From: Pyrinomonadaceae bacterium
GTDB lineage: Bacteria; Acidobacteriota; Blastocatellia; Pyrinomonadales; Pyrinomonadaceae
Length of the DNA stretch: 6,135 nucleotides
Reading direction: 5' to 3'
Assembly: GCA_013813825.1 (NCBI GenBank)
Contig: JACCRA010000781.1
Location: 1 to 6,135 of the forward strand
Both the position numbers and the translations under genes were made by a program. Of this stretch, positions 1 to 6,135 are shown one piece after another. Position 1 is the stretch's first letter, and every line of letters starts with the position of its first letter. The notes beneath the pieces are model-generated. The model ran no database searches and was not told where the DNA came from. It saw nothing but the letters and a program-made list of their open reading frames with translations.

Positions 1-572
1 GCGAGAGGGTGTAGCGAGCCAATCGCGAAGCCGCGCGCGCGAAGCGGCAGCAACACGTCCGAGGCCAGCGCGCCGCTCATGTGTAAGGCCGTGCGGCGGC
101 GGTGGCGGCCCGTAAGAAGAGGCCAACTAGCGGCAGACAGTGCTTCGGCCAGTTGCCCGGCAACTTCGCCGATCAGGTCGTCAGGCGTTGTGATGATCAG
201 AAGATCGCTTTCGGGTAGTTGGTCCAGTTGGGATGATGAGAGAGCGAGCGGCCGAGAGTTGGAGCAGCCACGCGCTGCTTGCTTCGCGTGCGCGAGGCGA
301 TGCGCGACGAGCGCATTAAGGTGATAGCCGGCAGCGTCGAGCGCGACGGCGAGAGCGCCGCCGAGCCGCCCCGCGCCGATAATGGCGACCGAGCGGACGG
401 GGAGATGAGGAGACGGGGAGACGGGGAGAGAAGATGATGGAGCTTGATTAGACAACCGGCTGCTCCGCGCTTTCTTCGCTGCGTTACTTCCGGTCGTCTC
501 CCCATCTCCCGCTCTCCCCGTCCCCCGCTCTCCCGCTCTCCCGCTCTCCCCGTCCTTCGTTCTCTTGTTCAT
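1..572 (-). CDS. Rossmann-fold DUF2520-type oxidoreductase-like protein, 3' end missing
   Basis: The minus frame is open from an ATG at 572 to the window edge (190 codons plus two bases). It reads as an NAD(P)-binding protein of the Rossmann-like plus DUF2520 class, related in fold to pyrroline-5-carboxylate reductase and 6-phosphogluconate dehydrogenase; substrate unknown. Visible evidence: a beta strand followed by the dinucleotide-binding motif in VAIIGAGRLGGAL (GxGxxG), a second strand LLIITTPDDLIGEVA, and the family-typical block HMSGALASDVLLPLRARG followed by GSLHPL just before the cut. Family members are about 280-300 residues, so roughly the last 100-130 residues, the C-terminal helical domain, lie outside the window. 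The gene follows the ATPase gene after one base and is probably cotranscribed. The start is ambiguous. ATG 572 would add about 60 low-complexity residues encoded by a repeat, without a clear ribosome binding site. TTG at 455 has GGAG seven bases upstream and puts GAGRLG at residues 27-32, a normal N-terminal distance; I favour it. Likely cytoplasmic. Confidence 0.85.
   Translation of the reverse strand, partial: MNKRTKDGESGRAGERGTGRAGDGETTGSNAAKKARSSRLSNQAPSSSLPVSPSPHLPVRSVAIIGAGRLGGALAVALDAAGYHLNALVAHRLAHAKQAARGCSNSRPLALSSSQLDQLPESDLLIITTPDDLIGEVAGQLAEALSAASWPLLTGRHRRRTALHMSGALASDVLLPLRARGFAIGSLHPL
396..556. repeat. Purine/pyrimidine simple-repeat tract with inverted arms
   Basis: The plus strand at 396-430 is a GGGGAGA-type purine tract with GACGGGGAGA units. 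At 496-556 it is a pyrimidine tract built from CTCTCCCC/CCCGCTCT units. Three perfect tandem copies of the octamer CCCGCTCT lie at 524-547, and a fourth copy lies at 508-515. The arms are inverted relative to each other: 396-422 matches the reverse complement of 496-522 at about 23 of 27 positions, with 73 bases between. The tract lies at the junction of the ATPase and DUF2520-type genes and stays open in the dehydrogenase frame. It could be a dispersed intergenic repeat, a hairpin acting on the operon mRNA, or a low-complexity N-terminal extension. The strong strand asymmetry also invites slippage and copy-number change. Confidence 0.75.
463..466 (-). promoter_or_regulatory. Ribosome binding site favouring a TTG start at 455
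   Basis: On the minus strand GGAG (463-466) lies seven bases before an in-frame TTG codon (455-453) of the DUF2520-type gene. The competing ATG at 572 has no Shine-Dalgarno-like sequence, only the end of the ATPase gene in front of it. This is the main argument for the shorter protein; translation coupled to the ATPase stop codon at ATG 572 remains possible. Confidence 0.45.
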
Positions 573-573
573 C

Positions 574-3500
574 TCAGGCGACGTTGGACTGCCGGCCGTC
601 GATTAGTTCGACCAGCGCGGGACCAATTGGCAAATCGTCGATCCACTGCCGCAGGTGCTCGGCCAATTCCTCGCGCGTCAGTAGGCCGAAGTTGTCGGTC
701 GGCGCGTGGACACGCAACGGCTGCGGCGCGGGGTGCAATTCGAGGGCACGCGTGATCAGCCGCACGTCGGCTGAGGTGTAAGCCTCCGGTTGCTGCCCCT
801 TCGTGAAAGCCTCGGCCAGTTTGTAGGCGCGACGCGCGGTGTCGGCACCCGGGCTTTCGCGCGTCAGCAAGTTAAGCGCGCGCGAGAGGTGCGGGAGGAA
901 GAGCGCCAGCGTGCGCCGCGCCGCGCCGCAGCCACGGCCGGCCAATTCTTCGAGGTACGTCGTCGCCGCATCGGGGAACGAACTGGAGCGCGTCAGGTGA
1001 AAGGCGCAGGCGCATCGCGGCTGCTCGGTCAAGAACTGTTGCACCGGCAGATCGCAACGCGATTGGCGCACGTGCTGCAATACCGCCGTCGCTTCGTCCC
1101 ATAAGTCGCGGTTGATGAACGGCAGGCGCGCGAGGGACTCAAATTCGCGCCATAAATCTCCGCGCGTTAATTCTTCGAGTGCCGCACGCCCGGCCGTGCC
1201 GGCACTACCGACCGCGCGGTCGTGCATCTCCGCGTAATGCTCGGTATAGCGCAATTGGAAAGCGCGCCACAGCAGCGCACACCGCTCGCGCTGTGCGGGA
1301 TCAAAGAGGGTGTGAACGTCTTCGGTTATCAGCAACAACTCGCGCCGCGCGCTTTCAATTTCATTGATGCCGGTAACATCGGCGGCGATTAGATAAGCGC
1401 GGGTGCGCTCGCGCTCGTGCAGGGCGGACGTGTAGGCCGCCAACGCGTCGAGGTCTGCGGCGCGACGCGTGAACACCTCCATCGCATTGGCGAAGGCGTC
1501 AGCCACGCGTTGCAACGCCTCTTCGAGCGCGACCTCGTCGGCCAGCACAGTCTCGACGGCTTCGGCGGCGTTGCCGAAAGTGCGTTGCACCCCCATCGCC
1601 AGAGTCCAAGCGCGAGTGGTCAGTCCGGCCGCCGGAGCTTCGTGAAATTTCCCGACGACGTTTTCCTGATGCCAACTTGTGAGCCACGCGGCGAGCGCGG
1701 CGCGCACTTCCCGGCCGTCGTCTGCCTCGTCAAGCGTCGCCAGAGATGGCTGCCCCGTCAGCAGCCGCGCCCAAGCGATCAGTTCCGCTTCGTTGTGTTG
1801 AATCGTGGTGACGGCGCGCACGCCCGTGACCTGTGCCCAGTCGATGGCGCGGCGCAACGTGCGGCGGCTCAGGACATCGCCCGCCGCGGTCACGAGTCCA
1901 GCGCGACGTTGGGCGACGAGGGCGACGACGATCAAATTCTGCGTCTCGCGCAGAAAGCCGAACGGAGCGCGGCGCAAAACTTTACGCAGCGCGGCGAGCG
2001 GCGCACCTTCATTGTCCGCAGCCCCGATAAGCGCCAGCGCGGCTTTCATCCATGGAGTTTGGAGCGTCTCGTCACCAACTTCGAGCGAACAGGTTTCTCC
2101 GCGCTTGACCGCCAGTCCGAGCGGCAGCGCGTAGCTGCGAACCAGCGACTGAGCGTCCGCGTCCGTCGTGTCCCCGCCGCCGAAGAGGCGCTCGCTGAGG
2201 TTCGCGGCGGCCGTCTCATCAAGAATTGCGCCAAAGGCCGGGTGCTGCGGGTAACGTTTGGCGAAGAACGGTCTGAGCAGTTGCGCTAGCGTCGCGGAAA
2301 GTTTTTTCGCGGAACGCGCTTCAGCGGTAAAGCGGAAGCGATCACCGTCGATCAGCACCACGCCGTCGTCCACATAGAGGCGAATCCAAATGCCTTCAGC
2401 CTGCGCGGCGAGAGCACTGGCTGCGGCCCGTGACGGCTCGCCAAACTCGCCGAGCGCGGCGTCGGTCCGCAGCGCGCGCAGGCGGCGCAGAATGCCGGCC
2501 TCTTCCTGAGTCACAGCGGCCGGTCGCCAGACGACGAGGATCGGCCGCTCACTGCCTTTCGTCTGTTCCTGTTGGTGTGCCAGCAATTGTTCGGCAAGTT
2601 GGTCGCCGTCTTCTGGCGCAAGCATGATCATTTCCCAATCGTCGCGGTCGAGAGCACCGGAAGAATCGGGGGCCGCCAGCAGTGCTGCCACGGCATCGCC
2701 GCCGTGATTGATCAGACGCCCGGGGCGTAAAGTGCCGCGCCAAGTAACGGCAAAGTCGGCGGCGGTTGCAAAAGTTTCGGTTGGTTCGATGGTGCTGCCG
2801 TGCGGCCAATCTGTGAAACGCTCACAGGTTAGAGCGCGCAATAACTCGGAGACGGGGGCTTCGTCGGAAGCTACTTGCTCGACGGCGGCAGCGAGCGCCG
2901 CGTTGAAACCGTTGCCGGACACGCTGCTCTGGAAGCGATACCGCGTCTCGCCATCGTCGTTATAACTTTGCAAGCCGGCGTAGTTAGCTGCCGCTGAGGC
3001 GGCGTGCGGCGACAGACGCCGTAGAACTTCTTCGACGCGAGTGACGGCGGCCTCCGCGCCCGGCAGTTTGGCGGCGGCTTCGTTTTGAAACAACAGCGCC
3101 GCGCACAGTTCGCGCGCCGTCGCGCCGCGACCGTCAAGCGACAGGATGAAGAGGCTCTTCAAGATCAGTCGGACTTGCAAACGCTGCATCGCCGGAAACT
3201 GCCCGACGGCTTTTGCCGCCAACTCGTCAAAGACTTTGAACGCCTCTTGCAACTTCGACGCGCGGCGCAAATCTTTCTCCGTGCGGTCAAATACTTCGTC
3301 AAGCAGGATGAGCGAGAGTGCCGGGCGATTCACGGCGTGCTGCCCGGCGACGGCGGCAAACGGCAGGAAAGCAAAAGTCGGCGCGTGCAGGCGCACCGCC
3401 GCCGCCACGTCGGCCACCAGCGGGTGTAGCGGGTAGAGCGCGGCGAAACGCGGCTCGCTCCAGTTGAAGCCGGGCACGGATGCGCGCAGCGAGAGGTAAA

Positions 3501-4251
3501 TATCGTGCAGCGCCGTGCGCGCCATGTCGTGCTTCCGCAGCAAGTAGTTGTTGACGACTTGGTAGAGGTGCTCCGGTTCGAGGTAATCGATCTGGTAGGT
3601 CCGCGCCAGCGCGGAGTTGACGCCTTCGGCTCCGGCGATGTCGTCGTCGAGCGCCAGCGCGATGAACGCGCCAACCTCTTTCGCGGCCACCGCCAGTTCA
3701 CTCAAGAGCGGCCCGTCGTCGCGGTTAACGCGCGTCTCGCGGCCGTAAGCCGTATCAACTACCAGCACGAGCTGTGCGCCGCGCTCGTTGTTGGCTGCGC
3801 TCGCCAGCATGTCGGTCAGCGCCGCCCCCCACGCGGCGGACTCGCCGCCGAACGCCACCGAAAAGGCCGACGCCGCTTCCTCGTCCAGCGTGGCTTGCGT
3901 CCCGCGCTCGATGTGGACAACCGTGTAGCGGCGATTGGTCAGCCGACGCGCGCTGACGGCGACGTGAGCATCCGCAATCGCCGGACGCAGTTCGGGCGTG
4001 GCGATCATGGCTCCGAAAGCCGCGAGCGCATGGCTTTTGCCGACGCCGCGCATCCCCGCCAGCGCGTACGCCGCACCCTCGCCGCGCGGCAAGTCGGCTA
4101 GCGCGTCGAGCCAACGCGCTAGCAGGTCGGAAGTAACGTCTGTAAAGCGATAGGCCGCGAGAGCACGCGCCGGCTCGGCGAAGAGATTCCGCACCTCCTC
4201 GTAAGCCTGCGGATCGACGAAATCCTTGATCTTATCCTGTGTTCGGGTCAT
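574..4251 (-). CDS. Large P-loop ATPase resembling BREX PglY/BrxC (DUF6079-like)
   Basis: A 1225-residue protein, probably cytoplasmic (no signal peptide or membrane segment seen). The N-terminal third looks like an AAA-type ATPase. It has an N-terminal helical lead (residues 1-60), Walker A GMRGVGKS at 66-73, a Walker B-like strand LVLVVD at 161-166, a following strand FIALALDDD near 196-204, and a YPLHPL block at 273-278 before a helical region to about 410. This order (P-loop, VVD strand, strand, then a [FY]P.HP motif) is what I recall for the DUF6079/PglY/BrxC ATPases of BREX phage defence. A middle alpha/beta part includes RPILVVWRP near 569-577. The C-terminal half is mostly helical, with LLWRAFQLRYTEHYAEMHDR near 993-1012 and a Cys cluster (C1066, C1080, C1082, H1085). 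BREX ATPases of this kind are about 1200 residues, so it looks full length. Odd points: Thr follows the Walker B Asp where Glu is usual, and no methylase, PglZ or other BREX partner is in view. The ATG at 4251 has no clear ribosome binding site; no better start is seen. The ATPase call is firm, the BREX relation is inferred from motif order. Confidence 0.8.
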   Translation of the reverse strand: MTRTQDKIKDFVDPQAYEEVRNLFAEPARALAAYRFTDVTSDLLARWLDALADLPRGEGAAYALAGMRGVGKSHALAAFGAMIATPELRPAIADAHVAVSARRLTNRRYTVVHIERGTQATLDEEAASAFSVAFGGESAAWGAALTDMLASAANNERGAQLVLVVDTAYGRETRVNRDDGPLLSELAVAAKEVGAFIALALDDDIAGAEGVNSALARTYQIDYLEPEHLYQVVNNYLLRKHDMARTALHDIYLSLRASVPGFNWSEPRFAALYPLHPLVADVAAAVRLHAPTFAFLPFAAVAGQHAVNRPALSLILLDEVFDRTEKDLRRASKLQEAFKVFDELAAKAVGQFPAMQRLQVRLILKSLFILSLDGRGATARELCAALLFQNEAAAKLPGAEAAVTRVEEVLRRLSPHAASAAANYAGLQSYNDDGETRYRFQSSVSGNGFNAALAAAVEQVASDEAPVSELLRALTCERFTDWPHGSTIEPTETFATAADFAVTWRGTLRPGRLINHGGDAVAALLAAPDSSGALDRDDWEMIMLAPEDGDQLAEQLLAHQQEQTKGSERPILVVWRPAAVTQEEAGILRRLRALRTDAALGEFGEPSRAAASALAAQAEGIWIRLYVDDGVVLIDGDRFRFTAEARSAKKLSATLAQLLRPFFAKRYPQHPAFGAILDETAAANLSERLFGGGDTTDADAQSLVRSYALPLGLAVKRGETCSLEVGDETLQTPWMKAALALIGAADNEGAPLAALRKVLRRAPFGFLRETQNLIVVALVAQRRAGLVTAAGDVLSRRTLRRAIDWAQVTGVRAVTTIQHNEAELIAWARLLTGQPSLATLDEADDGREVRAALAAWLTSWHQENVVGKFHEAPAAGLTTRAWTLAMGVQRTFGNAAEAVETVLADEVALEEALQRVADAFANAMEVFTRRAADLDALAAYTSALHERERTRAYLIAADVTGINEIESARRELLLITEDVHTLFDPAQRERCALLWRAFQLRYTEHYAEMHDRAVGSAGTAGRAALEELTRGDLWREFESLARLPFINRDLWDEATAVLQHVRQSRCDLPVQQFLTEQPRCACAFHLTRSSSFPDAATTYLEELAGRGCGAARRTLALFLPHLSRALNLLTRESPGADTARRAYKLAEAFTKGQQPEAYTSADVRLITRALELHPAPQPLRVHAPTDNFGLLTREELAEHLRQWIDDLPIGPALVELIDGRQSNVA

Positions 4252-4359
4252 TGGATGTCGGGACGTGGAACTCTCTCACCGGGAGACCGTCACGGCGCGG
4301 TGTGAATGGCAAACCGAGGCACTATCGAATGTATCATGCGCGCTTGAGACGGCGCAATC

Positions 4360-4387
4360 ACTATACTTTTTTGCTGAGCGCGGTCAG
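4360..4387 (-). promoter_or_regulatory. Candidate sigma70-type promoter of the ATPase gene
   Basis: Read on the minus strand, a -35-like CTGACC (4382-4387, four of six consensus positions) is followed after 16 bases, which include an A-tract, by TATAGT (4360-4365, five of six). Transcription would start near 4353, giving a leader of about 100 bases before the ATG at 4251. It is the best match I see by eye in this region; an alternative pair, TTGCGC and TACATT, just downstream is weaker. Confidence 0.45.
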
Positions 4388-4477
4388 AAACAAAAGCGCC
4401 ACTCGGCGTTATCAATAAAGCCGCGTCAGAAAATTTCAAGATTTACCGGGGTGCCTTCCCTTTCGCGTGTGCCCTGC

Positions 4478-4486
4478 TGCTATAAT
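4478..4486 (+). promoter_or_regulatory. Extended -10 promoter directed towards the peptidase gene
   Basis: TGC followed directly by a perfect TATAAT (4481-4486) makes an extended -10 element. No good -35 hexamer lies 16-18 bases upstream, which fits extended -10 promoters that can work without one. The start of transcription would be near 4493-4494, leaving a leader of about 310 bases before the peptidase ATG. It lies about 95 bases from the opposing candidate promoter of the ATPase gene. Confidence 0.55.
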
Positions 4487-4533
4487 GAGTTTTGTCGAAG
4501 TCAACCAATGAAGCGACGACGCGGGACAGGCTG

Positions 4534-4572
4534 GTCAGACGGTTCTGACAGGAAATTCTGTCCGCCGGACAG
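4534..4572 (+). promoter_or_regulatory. Two adjacent perfect hairpins near the start of the peptidase leader
   Basis: First stem: GTCAGA (4534-4539) pairs with TCTGAC (4544-4549) across the four-base loop CGGT. Second stem: CTGTCC (4558-4563) pairs with GGACAG (4567-4572) across the three-base loop GCC. They are separated by eight bases and begin about 40 bases after the predicted transcription start. They may be RNA structures stabilising or regulating the leader, or inverted-repeat protein binding sites in DNA. No U-tract follows either stem, so they are not intrinsic terminators. Confidence 0.45.
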
Positions 4573-4793
4573 GCGCAACCACCGGTGCGGCCTAGCGCAT
4601 CAAAGACTTGCGCGCCATCAAGATACCATTCGCGATTTAAAGACTTCAGGGCTTAGCGAGCCGACGGCGCAACTCTTTTGCTCAATAAATTTTGCCGCAG
4701 GTAACGGATGCGGTCTCGGTCAGTCCGGGAAGTCAGCAGGCAACAGTCGCACTGGCAACTCTCCCCGGCGGCCACAGGCGTTTCGAGAGTTTC

Positions 4794-4797
4794 GGAG
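4794..4797 (+). promoter_or_regulatory. Ribosome binding site of the peptidase gene
   Basis: GGAG lies ten bases before the ATG at 4808. This is slightly long but acceptable. Together with the signal peptide that begins at this codon, it decides the start in a frame that is open far upstream (from 4226, including an ATG at 4508). Confidence 0.6.
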
Positions 4798-4807
4798 ATT
4801 TTCCACC

Positions 4808-5998
4808 ATGTCCAATCAACCCACCCGCAGCATCACCGCTCTGGCGCTCGTCGCGAGCCTCTTCTCGGGCACGATGGTGGCCGCCGCGCCGCGCTCACCC
4901 CAGGAACAGCCGCAGGCGACGGAGGCGAAGAAATCCGAGAAGCAGGATAAGGACAAGAAGAATCAAAAGCAGGCGCAACCGGCGACATCCGATAAGCAGC
5001 TTGCCGGTAAGGAAGACCCGCGACTGATCGGCAAGCGCAAGCTCAACGGCGGCTTGATCGCGAGCATGAGTGGCTCGCTGGAAAAAGAGGTTGCGTTCGG
5101 CCGCGAGTTGTCCGCCGAAGTCGACCGCCAAGCCAAGTTCGTTGACGATCCGGTGATTACCGAATACGTCAACCGCGTCGGTCAGAACGTCGTGCTACAC
5201 TCAGACGCCAAAATCCCCTTCACCATCAAAGTCATCGACTCGGATGAAGTCAACGCCTTCGCGCTGCCGGGCGGATTTTTCTACGTCAATAAAGGACTGA
5301 TCCTCGCCGCCGACAATGAAGCGGAGGTCGCGGGCGTGATGGCGCACGAGATCGCGCATGTCAACGCTCGTCACGTGATGGAGAACATCGCGAAGGCTCA
5401 ACTCTGGCAGGGCGCGGCGATGGTCGGCTCGATCTTTTTGGGCGGCATTCCCGGCTTGGTCTATCAGAATACGGCCGGCTTAGGACTCGCCGCGCTCTTC
5501 TCGAAATTCACGCGCGACGCCGAACGCGAGGCCGATACGCTCGGCGTGCAATATCTCTATGCCGCCGGCTACGATCCGAGCGCAATGGGAACGATGTTTG
5601 AAAAGCTCGCGGCGAAGAACAAGAAGAAGCCTGGCTTTCTTGCCAAGACTTTCTCTTCGCACCCACAATCCGTCGACCGGCTCGAAGCCTCGAACATGCT
5701 CGTGTCGCGCTTCCCCGAACGCGAGGAATACGTTGTCAGCACTTCCGAGTTTCAGCGCGTCAAGGGTAGGCTGCTGCGACTGTCGAACGCTAAAGCCTCG
5801 ACGGTCGGCGACATTGCCGGCACCGGCGAAGACGGCCAACCGCGTCGTCCGACGCTGAAACGCCGTCAGCCCGCGCCCGACGCCGGAACGCCGACCGGAA
5901 CTGACGCTCAAGGCACCGCGTCAAAGCCGAACGATGCGCCCAAGCTCAAGCGGCGCGGCGACGCGCCAGCGCCCACGCCTTCGCCCGAAGAGCAATAA
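4808..5998 (+). CDS. Exported M48-family zinc metalloprotease
   Basis: A 396-residue peptidase, expected to hydrolyse misfolded or misassembled envelope proteins in the periplasm, as BepA and LoiP/YggG do in Escherichia coli. Residues 1-27 form a signal peptide: Arg7, a hydrophobic run from Ile9, and a VAAA cleavage region near 24-27. No lipobox Cys is seen, so it is probably not a lipoprotein. A Lys/Gln-rich linker (about 28-70) follows. The peptidase domain spans about 85-315: the FALPGGFFYVNKG block (151-163), the zinc motif HEIAH (His180, Glu181, His184), a hydrophobic stretch (about 199-231), the downstream EREAD motif with the likely third ligand Glu241, and the conserved SSHPQSVDR (283-291). 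All catalytic residues are present. The tail (about 330-396) is Pro/Arg/Lys-rich and contains two similar words, PTLKRR and PKLKRR. There is no room for the TPR domain of BepA (about 490 residues), so it is closer to the minimal M48 type. It is transcribed alone and divergently from the ATPase gene, and a hairpin follows the TAA stop. Confidence 0.93.
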   Translation: MSNQPTRSITALALVASLFSGTMVAAAPRSPQEQPQATEAKKSEKQDKDKKNQKQAQPATSDKQLAGKEDPRLIGKRKLNGGLIASMSGSLEKEVAFGRELSAEVDRQAKFVDDPVITEYVNRVGQNVVLHSDAKIPFTIKVIDSDEVNAFALPGGFFYVNKGLILAADNEAEVAGVMAHEIAHVNARHVMENIAKAQLWQGAAMVGSIFLGGIPGLVYQNTAGLGLAALFSKFTRDAEREADTLGVQYLYAAGYDPSAMGTMFEKLAAKNKKKPGFLAKTFSSHPQSVDRLEASNMLVSRFPEREEYVVSTSEFQRVKGRLLRLSNAKASTVGDIAGTGEDGQPRRPTLKRRQPAPDAGTPTGTDAQGTASKPNDAPKLKRRGDAPAPTPSPEEQ

Positions 5999-6030
5999 GG
6001 ACAGAGGGCGGTAGCAATGAATCAAAAGGA

Positions 6031-6062
6031 GAGGCTCTCCAAACTAATGTTTGGAGAGCCTC
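6031..6062. terminator. Perfect 14-bp hairpin, probable terminator
   Basis: GAGGCTCTCCAAAC (6031-6044) pairs perfectly with GTTTGGAGAGCCTC (6049-6062) around the loop TAAT, 32 bases after the peptidase stop codon. On the plus strand the stem is followed by ATTCTTGTC, a poor U-tract. On the minus strand it is followed by TCCTTTTGATT, which has four consecutive T. It may therefore stop transcription from both directions, and better from the right. Confidence 0.7.
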
Positions 6063-6135
6063 ATTCTTGTCAGCGCCTCGCCGATCATGTCAGATGGCAG
6101 CAAGCGCAGTCTTACATCTTCTTCGTCTTATTGGC
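6063..6135. other. Right-edge segment, no supported gene
   Basis: 73 bases after the hairpin. On the minus strand one frame reads ANKTKKM and then stops (TAA, 6112-6114), and another reads on to a TGA at 6090-6092. Either could be the tail of a convergent gene entering from the right, which would fit the better U-tract of the hairpin on that strand. The piece is too short to call a gene. Confidence 0.3.

Larger units (their letters stand above)
4252..4807. other. Divergent intergenic region with leader of the peptidase gene
   Basis: The 556 bases between the start codons of the divergently transcribed ATPase and peptidase genes. They are visibly more AT-rich than the genes around 4360-4500, where both candidate promoters lie. 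The part from about 4494 to 4807 would be a peptidase mRNA leader of about 310 bases. The peptidase reading frame stays open through all of it, but the residues encoded there (many Arg, Ser, Gly and Cys, no recognisable motif) do not look like protein, and the signal peptide beginning at 4808 argues against an extension. I recognise no known riboswitch class; the conserved cores of the cobalamin and glycine classes are not apparent by eye. Confidence 0.7.

Noticed and set aside
1417..2289. Open frame of 290 codons on the plus strand inside the ATPase gene
   Set aside because: It is antisense to a long coherent ATPase frame, rich in Arg, Gln and Gly without any motif; a GC-driven shadow.
3505..4101. 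Plus-strand frame of 198 codons opposite the Walker A region
   Set aside because: No motif or plausible start context; it mirrors the codon bias of the ATPase gene.
4226..4807. N-terminal extension of the peptidase to 4226 or to ATG 4508
   Set aside because: The frame is open, but the encoded residues look random, both candidate promoters lie inside it, and a clean signal peptide with a ribosome binding site begins at 4808.
4678..4807. Possible known riboswitch in the proximal leader (GGGAAGTCAGCAGGCAACAG stretch)
   Set aside because: It superficially recalls parts of the cobalamin class, but the conserved core boxes are not present in the right order.
6017..6135. Possible small plus-strand gene from ATG 6017 (or ATG 6047), open to the window end
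   Set aside because: It would run straight through the perfect hairpin and shows no recognisable motif. A GAGGG sequence precedes ATG 6017, so it cannot be excluded without more sequence to the right.
6112..6135. C-terminus of a minus-strand gene (ANKTKKM then stop)
   Set aside because: Only seven codons are visible; plausible from context but not supportable as a gene.

Overview
The window is GC-rich bacterial DNA holding three protein-coding genes in two divergent transcription units, separated by a 556-base intergenic region. The style of the proteins (Ala/Arg-rich, a secreted M48 peptidase with Lys- and Pro-rich low-complexity flanks) and the GGGGAGA-type simple repeats remind me of Acidobacteriota such as Blastocatellia. 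That is an impression, since there is no rRNA or marker gene here to prove it.

Left part, minus strand (4251 down to 1): a 1225-residue P-loop ATPase resembling the large PglY/BrxC/DUF6079 ATPases of BREX-type phage defence is followed, after one base, by an open frame that becomes a Rossmann-fold DUF2520-type dehydrogenase-like protein. The second gene is cut by the left window edge. Its first 60 or so codons run through a purine-rich repeat that forms an imperfect inverted repeat, so its true start is uncertain (ATG at 572 or, more likely, TTG at 455 with a good ribosome binding site).

Middle (4252-4807): a divergent promoter region. A plausible minus-strand promoter for the ATPase lies at 4360-4387. 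A perfect extended -10 element (TGC-TATAAT, 4478-4486) points right towards the peptidase gene. The predicted peptidase transcript has a leader of about 310 bases, which begins with two tidy adjacent hairpins and three regularly spaced GACAGG words.

Right part, plus strand (4808-5998): an exported M48-family zinc metalloprotease with signal peptide, HEIAH motif and downstream EAD ligand motif, probably acting in envelope protein quality control. A perfect 14-bp hairpin (6031-6062) follows it and probably ends transcription, perhaps from both sides.

The ATPase is the most unusual item. It looks like a phage-defence ATPase but has no BREX partner gene in view, has lost the acidic residue expected after the Walker B aspartate, and sits next to a metabolic-type dehydrogenase. 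I see no CRISPR array, tRNA, rRNA, insertion sequence or integrase in the window.
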